64,000 bases of DNA from Chitinophagaceae bacterium. Lineage in GTDB: Bacteria > Bacteroidota > Bacteroidia > Chitinophagales > Chitinophagaceae. The translations under genes were made by a program, and so were the position numbers. This document shows positions 26,502-35,631 of the stretch, piece after piece. The DNA lies in the NCBI GenBank assembly GCA_023229465.1, contig JALNZE010000011.1, positions 1 through 64,000 on the forward strand, read 5' to 3'. The notes under the pieces were generated by a model that searched no databases, was not told where the DNA came from, and saw nothing but the letters and a program-made list of their open reading frames with translations. The stretch's first letter is position 1, and each line of letters starts with the position of its first letter.

Positions 26502-27020
26502 ATGAGTCATATTAATATTGAGATAAAAGCTAAATGCTTTCACCCCGAAAAAGTGGAAGCATTTTTGCTTTCAAAGAATGCCCGGTTTATTGGGCTTGAT
26601 CACCAGAAAGATACTTACTTCCTGGTGCCCAGGGGCCGGTTGAAATTAAGACAGGGAAATATAGAAAAGAGCCTTATTTACTATGATCGCCCTGATCAGG
26701 AAGGACCGAAACAATCTGATTTCTCTTTAAGCCGGATAAGCGATGGGCCGGCAGTTGAACAGGTGTTGACGAAAGCGCTGGGGGTAAAAGTGGTGGTTGA
26801 TAAACACCGGAAAATTTTCTTCATCGATAATGTCAAATTTCACCTGGATGAAGTACCCGGTCTGGGTTCCTTTGTTGAGATAGAAGCCGGCAATAAAACT
26901 GATCCATCCCTTACCATCGAAACCCTGCGGGAACAATGCAATTTTTATATGAAAGCATTCGATATTGCCGAAAGGGATCTGATTCACCATAGCTACAGTG
27001 ATATGTTGCTTTTATTGTAA
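26502..27020 (+). CDS. CYTH-domain protein, annotated in relatives as class IV adenylate cyclase
   Basis: CYTH proteins form a tunnel that binds triphosphates with divalent metals; known members are CyaB-type adenylate cyclases and thiamine triphosphatases. The N-terminal motif reads NIEIKAK, an ExKxK variant of the usual ExExK, followed by QKDTYFLVPRGRLKLRQG, KQSDFSLSRIS, KHRKIFFIDNVKFHLDEV and GLGSFVEIEAG, all in the expected order. The whole 172-aa protein is one CYTH domain. The substrate is not decided by sequence. It is the second gene of an operon with the YdeI-like gene. Confidence 0.85.
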   Translation: MSHINIEIKAKCFHPEKVEAFLLSKNARFIGLDHQKDTYFLVPRGRLKLRQGNIEKSLIYYDRPDQEGPKQSDFSLSRISDGPAVEQVLTKALGVKVVVDKHRKIFFIDNVKFHLDEVPGLGSFVEIEAGNKTDPSLTIETLREQCNFYMKAFDIAERDLIHHSYSDMLLLL

Positions 27021-27067
27021 TTTCCTGGTAGCAATATCCTCTGTGAAACTCATTACCTCAGTAGGCT

Positions 27068-27113
27068 GTGTTGAAAAAAGAATTTTGATGCGGCATGGTA
27101 ATTTTTTCAACAC
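27068..27113. terminator. 12-bp hairpin between CYTH gene and dnaG
   Basis: Bases 27068-27079 pair perfectly with 27102-27113 around a 22-nt loop. Read on either strand a poly-T/poly-A arm is part of the stem. It lies between convergent genes and probably acts as a terminator. The sequence that follows (CACGGAGGGCACAGGGG, then GCACAGAGAAG) is repetitive and may be a degenerate intergenic element. Confidence 0.5.
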
Positions 27114-27149
27114 GGAGGGCACAGGGGAACTGAGCTGCACAGAGAAGCG

Positions 27150-29081
27150 TTATTTGATGATGACTGTTCCTAATTGTTTGGTAAGTTCCCTTTCAATTTC
27201 TTTGAGTTGTTTGTGTACTTCAATCAACCTCATTTGTTCGTCAAGTGGTGCATGCTCCATATCGTTTTGGTTCTGATCAAACATTTTTTTGATCTTCCGG
27301 AGTTTGTAAAAATTTACACTCATCAATACATCATGGATACTGGTATCCCTGTTCACAATATTCATCGTTTCCATTACCTCATCCCACTTCTGGCTCAGTT
27401 CAAACGGGAACATGCTGATACTGACTACCAGGTTACGGATATGCTCATTCTCATGGTATAGCAGTGTTTTAGTAGTAGGCTCCAGGCCCTGTTGGTAGCA
27501 GGTTCTGTATTCTTCAAATAGTTTTTCAAGGTCTGCGTTATCAAAATGAAACTGCTCCAGTTCTTCAAAAATAAAATCAGCCATATTCCGGTTCTCATCC
27601 CATACACGTAATCCGTATTCAAGCAGCACTCGGAGTATGTTTCGTTCATGCGCCTCATCCTGGTTAAACAGTAACTGGGTATCATCCAGCACATCTTCTG
27701 GCTGTTGTGCCTGTTGCAGCAGGAAATTGGATTCTTCAATGGATAATTTCTTTTCGTCTTTAGAAATTTTATCCCGCTTATATTTATTAACCAGGTTGGT
27801 TAGTCCTGTTTCATCTATCCGCAATAAACCGGAACATTGCCTGATATAATCCTGTTGTTTGGTAAAATCTTCGGCCCGGTTTATCTTACTTAATGTTTCC
27901 GCAATCTGGTTTACTACGCTGCTCTTTTTAGTAACATCATTCCCTGCTTCTTTCAACATCACTTCCAATTGAAAAATGATGAAGTCTTTTTTAGAGGCGG
28001 CCACAAATTCATTAAATGCCTTGGCGCCTACTTTATTTACATAGCTGTCGGGATCCTCGTTATCGGGTATGAGTACCAATCGTACATTCAGGCTTTCTTC
28101 CAATGCCATATCGAGTCCACGCAGCGCCGCTTTTACACCGGCGCTGTCGCCATCATAAATAATGGTGAGGTTATGGGTATATTTTTTGATTAGCCTTAAC
28201 TGGTCAGTAGTAAGTGAAGTGCCGCCACTGGCCACTACATTCTCAATACCGGCCTGGTGCAGGCTCACCACATCTGTATAGCCTTCCACCAATAAACATT
28301 CATCAGCTTTATCAATGGCAGTACGCGCAAAGTAAGCGCCATATAAGATTTTACTCTTGCTGTACACCTCATTCTCCGGGGTGTTGATGTATTTTGGTCC
28401 GCGGTCGCTTTTGCCAATTACCCTTGCGCCAAACCCAATTACTTTTCCGGTATTGCCATGTATGGGAAATATGATACGGCCCCGGTAGTTGTCTACCAGT
28501 TCCTCATTATTGCGTAGCGATACTAATCCGGTTTTAGGAAGAATTTCTTTGTTGAATTGATTAGACAATAAAGCCCTGGTTAAGGTATCCCTTGCATCCG
28601 GATTGTAGCCTACCTGAAATTTTTTCAACACATCTTCTCTAAATCCACGTTCTTTTAAATAGGAGAGAGCGATGGATTGTCCCTCATCCGTTTCAAACAA
28701 CTGTTCTGAGAAGAATTGCTGCGCAAAACTATTGATGATATATAAACTGTCGGCAGTCTGGACGAGTTGTTTTTGCTCAGGACTGGATGCTGTTTCTTCT
28801 ACTTCAATATGATACCTTGCTGCCAGCCATTTGAGCGCCTCTACATAACTGTATTTCTCATGTTCCATCAAAAAAGTGATGGTATTACCACTTTTACCAC
28901 AACCGAAGCATTTATATATTTCTTTGGCCGGAGATACGGTAAAGGAGGGGGTCTTCTCATTATGAAAAGGGCAAACCCCGAGGTAATTGGTACCTCTTTT
29001 CTTCAGTTTCACAAATTCACCCACCACATCAATAATGTCTATGCGACTGGTAATTTGCTGTATGGTGTTGGGGGAGATCAA
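27150..29081 (-). CDS. dnaG: DNA primase
   Basis: It makes RNA primers for replication. The N-terminal zinc-ribbon is complete (CPFHNEKTPSFTVSP then YKCFGCGKSGN). The TOPRIM core carries LLVEGYTDVVSLHQAG and IIYDGDSAG, and the C-terminal helical part should bind the DnaB helicase. I chose a TTG start at 29081 (reading M-ISPNTIQQI) because DnaG proteins begin there and because a predicted -7 box at 29120-29113 lies between this codon and the ATG at 29147. The result is 643 aa, a normal length. Confidence 0.95.
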   Translation of the reverse strand: MISPNTIQQITSRIDIIDVVGEFVKLKKRGTNYLGVCPFHNEKTPSFTVSPAKEIYKCFGCGKSGNTITFLMEHEKYSYVEALKWLAARYHIEVEETASSPEQKQLVQTADSLYIINSFAQQFFSEQLFETDEGQSIALSYLKERGFREDVLKKFQVGYNPDARDTLTRALLSNQFNKEILPKTGLVSLRNNEELVDNYRGRIIFPIHGNTGKVIGFGARVIGKSDRGPKYINTPENEVYSKSKILYGAYFARTAIDKADECLLVEGYTDVVSLHQAGIENVVASGGTSLTTDQLRLIKKYTHNLTIIYDGDSAGVKAALRGLDMALEESLNVRLVLIPDNEDPDSYVNKVGAKAFNEFVAASKKDFIIFQLEVMLKEAGNDVTKKSSVVNQIAETLSKINRAEDFTKQQDYIRQCSGLLRIDETGLTNLVNKYKRDKISKDEKKLSIEESNFLLQQAQQPEDVLDDTQLLFNQDEAHERNILRVLLEYGLRVWDENRNMADFIFEELEQFHFDNADLEKLFEEYRTCYQQGLEPTTKTLLYHENEHIRNLVVSISMFPFELSQKWDEVMETMNIVNRDTSIHDVLMSVNFYKLRKIKKMFDQNQNDMEHAPLDEQMRLIEVHKQLKEIERELTKQLGTVIIK

Positions 29082-29517
29082 GGGATAAAGTGGAATTAAT
29101 AATTGATGGGTACGAAGATACTGTAATGAGACATATGCAGTAAACAATAACCAGGTATCTCAACCTGGTATCCGCAGTATACAACCTCCCCATAAACCAA
29201 TAAACCAATAAATCTGTAACCCTGAAAAACATTTTCTTCAAAATCTGCGGTTTTTTGCGGGTTTAAGGGTGTCTGGAAAATTGCACTTTAGGCGAAAATT
29301 GGGGTGTATAAATAAATTCGGTTATGTGAGATACTATTTTTAACATTGCCTTATGAAACCTGGCTTACAAGGCAGATTTTCATTTTTGCAGCTTTTTGCG
29401 TAAAAAAAACGGATAAATGGTGCAATGTTTTGCAGGGTTAACATGTCCTATGAAAATCAGAATCGCCATAATCGGTTTCTGAAACGAGTACAAACGAATA
29501 AAACCAAAAAACTAGTT
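29082..29517. other. Intergenic region between dnaG and susC (436 bp)
   Basis: No convincing gene. It holds the predicted dnaG promoter near the left end, a 6-bp hairpin (29151-29156 with 29163-29168), a short tandem repeat of AAACCAAT around 29196-29212 and a long AT-rich leader for susC. No clear TAnnTTTG box for susC was found. In-frame upstream ATGs at 29425 and 29443 precede the signal peptide and are probably not used. Confidence 0.5.
29113..29144 (-). promoter_or_regulatory. Predicted dnaG promoter
   Basis: Read on the minus strand: TTTA (29144-29141), 20 nt, TATCTTCG (29120-29113). Both elements differ from the Bacteroidota consensus by one base. The predicted transcript starts about 25 nt before the TTG codon at 29081. 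Confidence 0.5.
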
Positions 29518-32500
29518 ATGAGAAAAATTGCTTCTTTAATGAAAGTAGTAGTGTTGCTGCTACTCATTTTCTCGTTGCCTTCTTACGGGCAGAGTCAAAC
29601 TGTATCGGGTACCATTCTGGATGCCGACAAAAAAACACCACTGGCAGGGGCCACCGTTCGGGTAGCAGGATCCACCACGGTTGCCCAGTCAAACGACAGA
29701 GGCGTTTACACCATTAAAGCTTCTAATGGACAAACTTTACTGATATCCTCAGTAGGCTTTGAAACCAAAAGAGTGGTTGTCAATGGTCCGCAGATTAATA
29801 TATCTCTGAGATCTGAGGTAACTGAACTTGAGGAAGTAGTGGTGGCCATGGATATTAAAAGAAAGCCCCGCGAACTGGGTTACTCAGTTCAAAAAGTAAT
29901 GGGTAAAGAGATCGCTGAAAGTCAGCGGGAGAATTTTGTCAACAGCCTTCAGGGTCGGGTAGCCGGTGTAACCATATCACCTACAGGTGGCCAGGCGGGC
30001 GCCTCCTCTACTATTGTATTAAGAGGCTTTAACTCAATGGCCTTAAGTAACCAGCCATTATTTGTGATAGATGGTATTATTGTAGATAACCAAACAGTGA
30101 ATGAAACCAGTAATGGCGGCTCTCAGTTAGGACTGGCTTCTGATAAACCAAACAGAACCAATGACTATACCAACCGTATCGCTGATATTAATCCAAATGA
30201 TATTGAATCCGTAACCGTACTAAAAGGGCCGGAAGCCACAGCATTATATGGTAGCCAGGCTAGTTCAGGGGCCATCGTGATTACGTCTAAAAAGTCAAAA
30301 TCAGACGGTAAAATTGGGGTTGTATATGATAATAGTTTCCGTTGGCAGATATTAAACCGTTTTCCAAGCTATTCTACCAAATATGGCCCGGGAAATTTTG
30401 GGATTAGTGACAATAATTTGTTTACTTATTTCGGACCAGCCTACCCGGCTGATACCAAAATATATGATAACGTAAAGAATTTCTTCCAAACAGGATTTGC
30501 TCAAACGCATAATATTAGTATGGAGTATGGCAGGAAAAATGTTTCCTGGCGTTTATCCGGGTCTGCTTTTGATCAAAAAGGGGTAGTGCCGAATAATAAT
30601 TTTACCAAATATAATTTCCGCTTAGCCAATACCACTAAAATAGGAAAGTATGTAGATGTGTCATCTTCCCTTTCTTATATCAGGAGTACGAATGACAAAC
30701 CTTTGCGTGGTGCAGGCTCTTATTTATTGAATTTGATGGTTTGGCCGGTCGACAATGATATTCGTAATTATGTGGATGAGAGCGCCTTAAAAATTAAATT
30801 CGGTAATAACGAGTATGATAACCCTGTGTTTAATACTGTTTTCAACCGTAGTGGTGATATTACGGACCGTTTTATCGCAACGCTGGGGATTAATATTAAC
30901 CCAACACCCTGGTTAACCATTGCGGGCCGGTTTGGATATGATACGTATAAATCAAGCGGATACTCCCTGATTGATACGGCTTCTTCTCTGGCTCTTTCTA
31001 CCAAAGGGTCTCAGGATAATTATTATCGTAATTATTTTGGCTATAACCACACCGTAACGGCTACCGCAAAGAAAACTATTGGTGATTTCTCCGGAAGGGT
31101 CATGGTGGGAAATATGTGGCAGGATTACAGAACTGAAATGTACTCGGTTTCAGGTACTTTCTTAAATGGTAATTACGCTTTTGGTTCGGACAGTAACAAT
31201 ACCCGTGTTGCCGGAAGAAGACGTTTAAGTAACGCGCAACGTAACGGTGGCTATAATTATAGTTTGAGCAGACAGGCTGCTTACTTTGGAGAAGTATCAG
31301 TGAGTTATAAAAACCTTGCATTTATCTCTTATTCGCACAGGTTTGAAAATTCATCCATCTTCCCTGCCGATTTCAGAAACTATAATTACCCGGCAGGAAG
31401 TATGAGCCTGATTATGTCTGATATCTTTCCTTTTATCAAAAAAGGAAATGTGCTGAGTTATCTAAAACTGAGGGGATCAATGGCGCAAACAGCCAGATCA
31501 AGCGCCCCTTATGCCAACCAGTCTGTATTCAATTTTGTACAATCCAGTGGGGGTGGATATTCTTACGCGTTTAATAACAATAACTTCTTCCTTGAACCGG
31601 AGCGCCAGAAAACCTATGAACTGGGTGCGGAATTTAAGTTCTTTAATAGTAAAATCAATCTTGATGTTACCTATTATAATACCCTGAATGAAAAACAGAT
31701 TGCAGAAAATTTCCGTGCCAGCTATGCTACCGGTTATGTGTTAAATACCTTGAATGTAGGTTCTACCCGTAATAAAGGTATCGAGATCAGTATGGATGGA
31801 TCACCTGTTCAAACGAAAGACTTTACATGGAATGTGAGGCTGAATTTCAACAGAATGAGAAATGAAGTATTGACATTGCCTAATAACGTACCTGAATTTT
31901 ATATTTCCGATACCTGGTTATATGGTAATGCGAGAGGCGGATTAGTGAGAGGCGGACCCAGTACCAGTATTACAGGGTATGGCTATAGAAGAAATGATGC
32001 AGGAGCTATCCTGATTGATCCGGCCAATGGCTTGCCGCTGGTAGATGCTACTTTTAAAGTGAGAGGCGACCGTAATCCGGATTTTAGCCTGGGTATCAAC
32101 AATAATTTCCGGTATAAAAACTGGAGTTTATCAATGCTCTGGGATTGGAAATCAGGAGGAGATATTTATAATGCTACAGATATGTATCTAACTATCAGAG
32201 GTAAGAGTACCAGAACAGATGACAGGAAAACGCCAAGAGTAGTGCAGGGTGTTTTAAGTGATGGATATCAGAATACCGCCACCCCAACCAAAAATACAAT
32301 CGTTATTACGCCTTATGATTTGCAGGCTTATTACCAGTCAAGAATGCCGGAAGAGGAATTTATTGAAAAGAATGTGAGCTGGTTACGATTAAGGGATGTT
32401 ACCCTTAATTATACCTTACCTCCTGCTGCGATCCGGAAATATACCTTCCTGAAATCGCTTGGCTTTTTTGTAACGGGGAATGACCTGCTCCTGATTACGA

Positions 32501-32631
32501 AATATACAGGGGCTGATCCCGCGGTGAGTGGTAATACATCCGGTACCCGCGGTGTAGGTGGATTTGGTTTTGATTATGGAAACATTGCCACACCAATTAG
32601 CATTAACGTTGGTCTGAGAGCAAATTTTTAA
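29518..32631 (+). CDS. SusC/RagA-family TonB-linked outer-membrane protein
   Basis: From ATG 29518 the protein has a signal peptide (LLLLIFSLPSYGQ), then a carboxypeptidase-like repeat domain (VSGTILDADKKTPLAGATVR), a TonB-box-like ELEEVVV segment, a plug domain with NSLQGRVAGVTI, IVLRGFNSM and LFVIDGIIVDN, and a large beta-barrel ending in aromatic-flanked strands (SINVGLRANF). Its 1037 aa are typical. SusC proteins import substrate captured by SusD lipoproteins, using energy from TonB. susD follows 43 nt downstream. No sigma/anti-sigma pair or hydrolase is adjacent, so the substrate is unknown. Confidence 0.95.
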   Translation: MRKIASLMKVVVLLLLIFSLPSYGQSQTVSGTILDADKKTPLAGATVRVAGSTTVAQSNDRGVYTIKASNGQTLLISSVGFETKRVVVNGPQINISLRSEVTELEEVVVAMDIKRKPRELGYSVQKVMGKEIAESQRENFVNSLQGRVAGVTISPTGGQAGASSTIVLRGFNSMALSNQPLFVIDGIIVDNQTVNETSNGGSQLGLASDKPNRTNDYTNRIADINPNDIESVTVLKGPEATALYGSQASSGAIVITSKKSKSDGKIGVVYDNSFRWQILNRFPSYSTKYGPGNFGISDNNLFTYFGPAYPADTKIYDNVKNFFQTGFAQTHNISMEYGRKNVSWRLSGSAFDQKGVVPNNNFTKYNFRLANTTKIGKYVDVSSSLSYIRSTNDKPLRGAGSYLLNLMVWPVDNDIRNYVDESALKIKFGNNEYDNPVFNTVFNRSGDITDRFIATLGININPTPWLTIAGRFGYDTYKSSGYSLIDTASSLALSTKGSQDNYYRNYFGYNHTVTATAKKTIGDFSGRVMVGNMWQDYRTEMYSVSGTFLNGNYAFGSDSNNTRVAGRRRLSNAQRNGGYNYSLSRQAAYFGEVSVSYKNLAFISYSHRFENSSIFPADFRNYNYPAGSMSLIMSDIFPFIKKGNVLSYLKLRGSMAQTARSSAPYANQSVFNFVQSSGGGYSYAFNNNNFFLEPERQKTYELGAEFKFFNSKINLDVTYYNTLNEKQIAENFRASYATGYVLNTLNVGSTRNKGIEISMDGSPVQTKDFTWNVRLNFNRMRNEVLTLPNNVPEFYISDTWLYGNARGGLVRGGPSTSITGYGYRRNDAGAILIDPANGLPLVDATFKVRGDRNPDFSLGINNNFRYKNWSLSMLWDWKSGGDIYNATDMYLTIRGKSTRTDDRKTPRVVQGVLSDGYQNTATPTKNTIVITPYDLQAYYQSRMPEEEFIEKNVSWLRLRDVTLNYTLPPAAIRKYTFLKSLGFFVTGNDLLLITKYTGADPAVSGNTSGTRGVGGFGFDYGNIATPISINVGLRANF

Positions 32632-32674
32632 TTTAACCAATCAAACCCGTTTGCTAATTTTTAAAGTATATACA

Positions 32675-34285
32675 ATGAAAAATACATTTTTTAAAATATC
32701 ATTACTTGTAGCGGCGATTACTACCATCGTAGCCTGCACCAAGAAAATTGATCAGGCATATCAAAACCCCAATGCAGATGTAAAAGTTCCTGTTGAACAA
32801 TTGCTGCCGGGTATTCTTGCCAGTATGGTGGGTAATACCGCTTTTCATGGCACTGCCAATGATATGCGGTTTATAGGCCGTTATATTCAGAACTGGCAAT
32901 GGGTTTCTTCCGGTGACCTGTACGACCAGATGGGTGGTGTTCAAACAGATGCCGCTGCTTCAACCTGGCGTACCCACTACTATGATCTTGGCCAGAATCT
33001 TAATAATATGATTAAGTGGGCAGGAGAGGAAAAGAAATGGGATTATGTAGGAGTAGGACAGGCCATTTTTGCCTGGAGCTGGTTAACCATGAGTGATTAT
33101 CATGGCGAGATTATCCTGAAAGAAGCCTTTAATACCAGCCAGCTTACTTTTAAGTATGATACAGAGGAAGAAGTGTACGCTTATGTAAGACAGCTTTGTT
33201 TTACGGCATTAGGGAACTTAAATAAAACAGGCGATGGGGTTAGCCAGGCCAACCTGGCCAAAGGGGATGCCTATTTTTATGGAGGAGATGTTGCTAAATG
33301 GAAAAAATTTGTTTATGGAATATTGGCAAGATCTTATAACCATTTAAGTAATAAGTCAACTTACAAATCTGACTCAGTTATTTATTATGCCAATTTATCT
33401 GTTAATAGTAATGCAGATAATGCCACATTGAAATACGCGAATACCGGAAGTAACAGGAGTGCGAATTTTAATGGACCTTTTAGTAATAACGGTATTGGCT
33501 CTTTGCGCCAGAGTGAGTATTCCGTTAAACTTTTAACAGGCGGTAACTCCGCTTTAACGGGCGTTCTTGATCCAAGAAGATTTTATTTCCTCAAAACCAA
33601 CCCTAACGGCACTTTTGTGGGTGTGGTACCTAATAAAGGTGTTGCAGCTATTGCCAACGTTAGCGACAGGCCCAATAATTTTTATGGAGCTACCAACCTG
33701 GCAACTGTGGCCCCGTCAAACGATAATGGTTGTACGTATATTTTTAAAAACTACGCGGAATCGCCGGTATTAACGGCCAGTGAGGTACAGTTTATGAAAG
33801 CAGAAGCTGCTTTACGCAAAGGGGATAATGCAACGGCTCTTGCCGCTTACACACAAGGGATCAGTTTGAATTTTGACATGCTGGGTACTTTGTACAGTGC
33901 CGGTATCGCTGCCGGTGATGTAATTACTCCTGCCAGTAAAGCTGCTTATTTAGCCAATCCACTGGTGGTTCCTGCCACCCTTACCTTAACCCATATCATG
34001 CTGCAGAAATACATTTCTTTATGGGGGCATGGTATTCTGGAAACCTGGGTTGATATGCGCAGATTTCATTACACAGACAAAGATCCGGTTACCACCAAGC
34101 AGGTATATGCTGATTTTACCATACCTACCGGTACTAACCTATATGTAGAAAATGGCGGGTTACCTGTATACAGAGTGCGACCAAGATTTAATTCTGAGTA
34201 TGTTTGGAATTTAAATGAACTGATAAGAATTGGCGCGGATAAAACCAATTATCACACTAAAGAAGGCTGGTTCTCTTCTAAATAA
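32675..34285 (+). CDS. SusD/RagB-family substrate-binding lipoprotein
   Basis: The start at 32675 gives a signal peptide with lipobox TIVAC, so the protein is an outer-membrane lipoprotein of 536 aa. The helical TPR-like scaffold with SEVQFMKAEAALRKGDNATA and the C-terminal LWGHGILETWVDMRRFHY block are typical for SusD-like proteins. It should form the lid over the SusC barrel and bind the imported nutrient. Gene order susC-susD-DUF4397 with short gaps suggests one transcript. Confidence 0.93.
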   Translation: MKNTFFKISLLVAAITTIVACTKKIDQAYQNPNADVKVPVEQLLPGILASMVGNTAFHGTANDMRFIGRYIQNWQWVSSGDLYDQMGGVQTDAAASTWRTHYYDLGQNLNNMIKWAGEEKKWDYVGVGQAIFAWSWLTMSDYHGEIILKEAFNTSQLTFKYDTEEEVYAYVRQLCFTALGNLNKTGDGVSQANLAKGDAYFYGGDVAKWKKFVYGILARSYNHLSNKSTYKSDSVIYYANLSVNSNADNATLKYANTGSNRSANFNGPFSNNGIGSLRQSEYSVKLLTGGNSALTGVLDPRRFYFLKTNPNGTFVGVVPNKGVAAIANVSDRPNNFYGATNLATVAPSNDNGCTYIFKNYAESPVLTASEVQFMKAEAALRKGDNATALAAYTQGISLNFDMLGTLYSAGIAAGDVITPASKAAYLANPLVVPATLTLTHIMLQKYISLWGHGILETWVDMRRFHYTDKDPVTTKQVYADFTIPTGTNLYVENGGLPVYRVRPRFNSEYVWNLNELIRIGADKTNYHTKEGWFSSK

Positions 34286-34305
34286 TCACACTCAAAACTT
34301 ATAAG

Positions 34306-35088
34306 ATGAAAAAGATGCTATCCTATACCACATTACTCGCAGCAGGGTTGATGCTTTTAGCTGCCTGCAAAAAACAGTCGGATGTAAAGGCGGATTTTGT
34401 TACCACCGGTGATAATGCCTTCGTACGGCTTATTCATGTATCTCCTTCTTTGCGGCAGGTATTCAATGCGCCGGATTCCATCAATATATTTATCAATAAT
34501 GCCAAAGTGAATGGCCCGCTTATTACATATGCCGGTCTTTTCCCGGCTGCCGGTACTAACTATGGTTATTTTGCGGTACCAACCGGCTTGATAAACATAA
34601 AATTAACAGTGGCGGGAATAGTGAATACGGATTCGATTCCTTTAACATTGTTTACCAAGGTGTTTACCAAGGGTCAGTTTTACTCAATTATTCTAACAGA
34701 TAATATTAAAGTTGCCAATGATTCTTCAAAGATGATACTGCAGGATATTTATACAAAACCCAATCCGGGTAATTATAGTATTCGTTTTGTGCATGCAGTG
34801 CTAAATGATACGGCGGACAAAAATATTGACGTGTATTCTGCCAGAAGGAATGCCAATATCTATAATAATATCAAACCCGGTCAGATTGTAAATTTTCAGA
34901 CCTATCCTTACAATTCCCAGTTGAATGATACACTGTATGTGAGGAGGGCAGGCACTCTTCAAAACCTGGCTACCGTAAATGGCGCCTCATTCGGTAACCA
35001 GCGGGCCTATACGCTTATTTACAGAGGGAATGGCGACCTTACTTCCGGCGTCAAAGCAAGAGCGCTGGCCAGCTACCTTCATCAGTAA
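34306..35088 (+). CDS. DUF4397-domain lipoprotein
   Basis: A lipoprotein signal with LMLLAACKK (Cys at residue 21) is followed by beta-rich repeats typical of DUF4397: VRLIHVSPSLRQVFNAPDSI and, later, SIRFVHAVLNDTADKNIDVY. Each is followed by strands around the phrase INIFINNAKVNG or NIDVYSARRN. The protein is probably exposed at the outer membrane and is placed third after susC and susD, 20 nt downstream, as accessory lipoproteins often are. A substrate-binding role is a plausible inference only. Confidence 0.82.
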   Translation: MKKMLSYTTLLAAGLMLLAACKKQSDVKADFVTTGDNAFVRLIHVSPSLRQVFNAPDSINIFINNAKVNGPLITYAGLFPAAGTNYGYFAVPTGLINIKLTVAGIVNTDSIPLTLFTKVFTKGQFYSIILTDNIKVANDSSKMILQDIYTKPNPGNYSIRFVHAVLNDTADKNIDVYSARRNANIYNNIKPGQIVNFQTYPYNSQLNDTLYVRRAGTLQNLATVNGASFGNQRAYTLIYRGNGDLTSGVKARALASYLHQ

Positions 35089-35107
35089 GTTTATCGACTT
35101 TTATACG

Positions 35108-35140
35108 AAAGAGGGGCCGTTTTATTAACGGTCCCTCTTT
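35108..35140. terminator. 14-bp terminator hairpin after the Sus operon
   Basis: Bases 35108-35121 pair with 35127-35140 around a 5-nt loop, with one G-U wobble, flanked by A and T runs. It serves the convergent DUF4397 and STAS genes; the STAS stop codon begins within the right arm. Confidence 0.85.
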
Positions 35141-35538
35141 TATTCACGGGTACCGAATCCCATATCATCACCATCCAATAATTCACGCTCAATTTCTTCC
35201 ATTTGTACAATATCCCAGGCTTCCGATTCGCTTGGGGTAATATTCAATACTTCCAGTAATTCCAGTTTGTTGAGCGCCCCTTCTACAGGGGCCTGTAAGG
35301 AGCAGATTACAAATGATGCATGATTCTCATAGAATGCCTGTTGTATCGCTGTAAGGGTTTGAGCCGCTTTTTCCTCCATTTTTGATACCGATTGCAGGTT
35401 CAGAATCACATTTTTTACCTCTTTTTGCAGTTGTAAACTGCAGGTTTCAGCTATTTCCGCTGCTATAATGTCAGTAAGTTCCGGATTAAGAGGCGTTAAC
35501 ACCGTAAATTTTTCCTTGGTATCAATTTTGACTTCCAT
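35140..35538 (-). CDS. STAS-domain protein (anti-sigma-antagonist-like)
   Basis: A 132-aa acidic protein with the STAS layout: strand FTVLTPLNPELTD, helix, strand VKNVILNLQSVSKMEEKAAQ, helix, and strand ASFVICSLQAPVEGALNKLE with the last helix. In typical anti-anti-sigma proteins a Ser or Thr follows the Asp of the DLxxVxxxDSSG loop; here the loop reads LQSVSKMEEKAA, so the phosphorylatable site is not obvious. A Glu/Asp-rich tail follows. It is divergent from clpC. Function is uncertain. Confidence 0.75.
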   Translation of the reverse strand: MEVKIDTKEKFTVLTPLNPELTDIIAAEIAETCSLQLQKEVKNVILNLQSVSKMEEKAAQTLTAIQQAFYENHASFVICSLQAPVEGALNKLELLEVLNITPSESEAWDIVQMEEIERELLDGDDMGFGTRE

Positions 35539-35631
35539 ACAATAAGTTAATTACATTAACACTGTGTGCATAAGTGCATCACAACTTCGCTCAAAAATAT
35601 TCGTTATAATTGTATAAATCCAAATTTCACC

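Noticed and set aside
25830..27020. YdeI-like/CYTH pair as a nucleotide-signalling defence system
   Set aside because: No effector, nuclease or toxin gene is adjacent, and both genes are common housekeeping-type families in this phylum.
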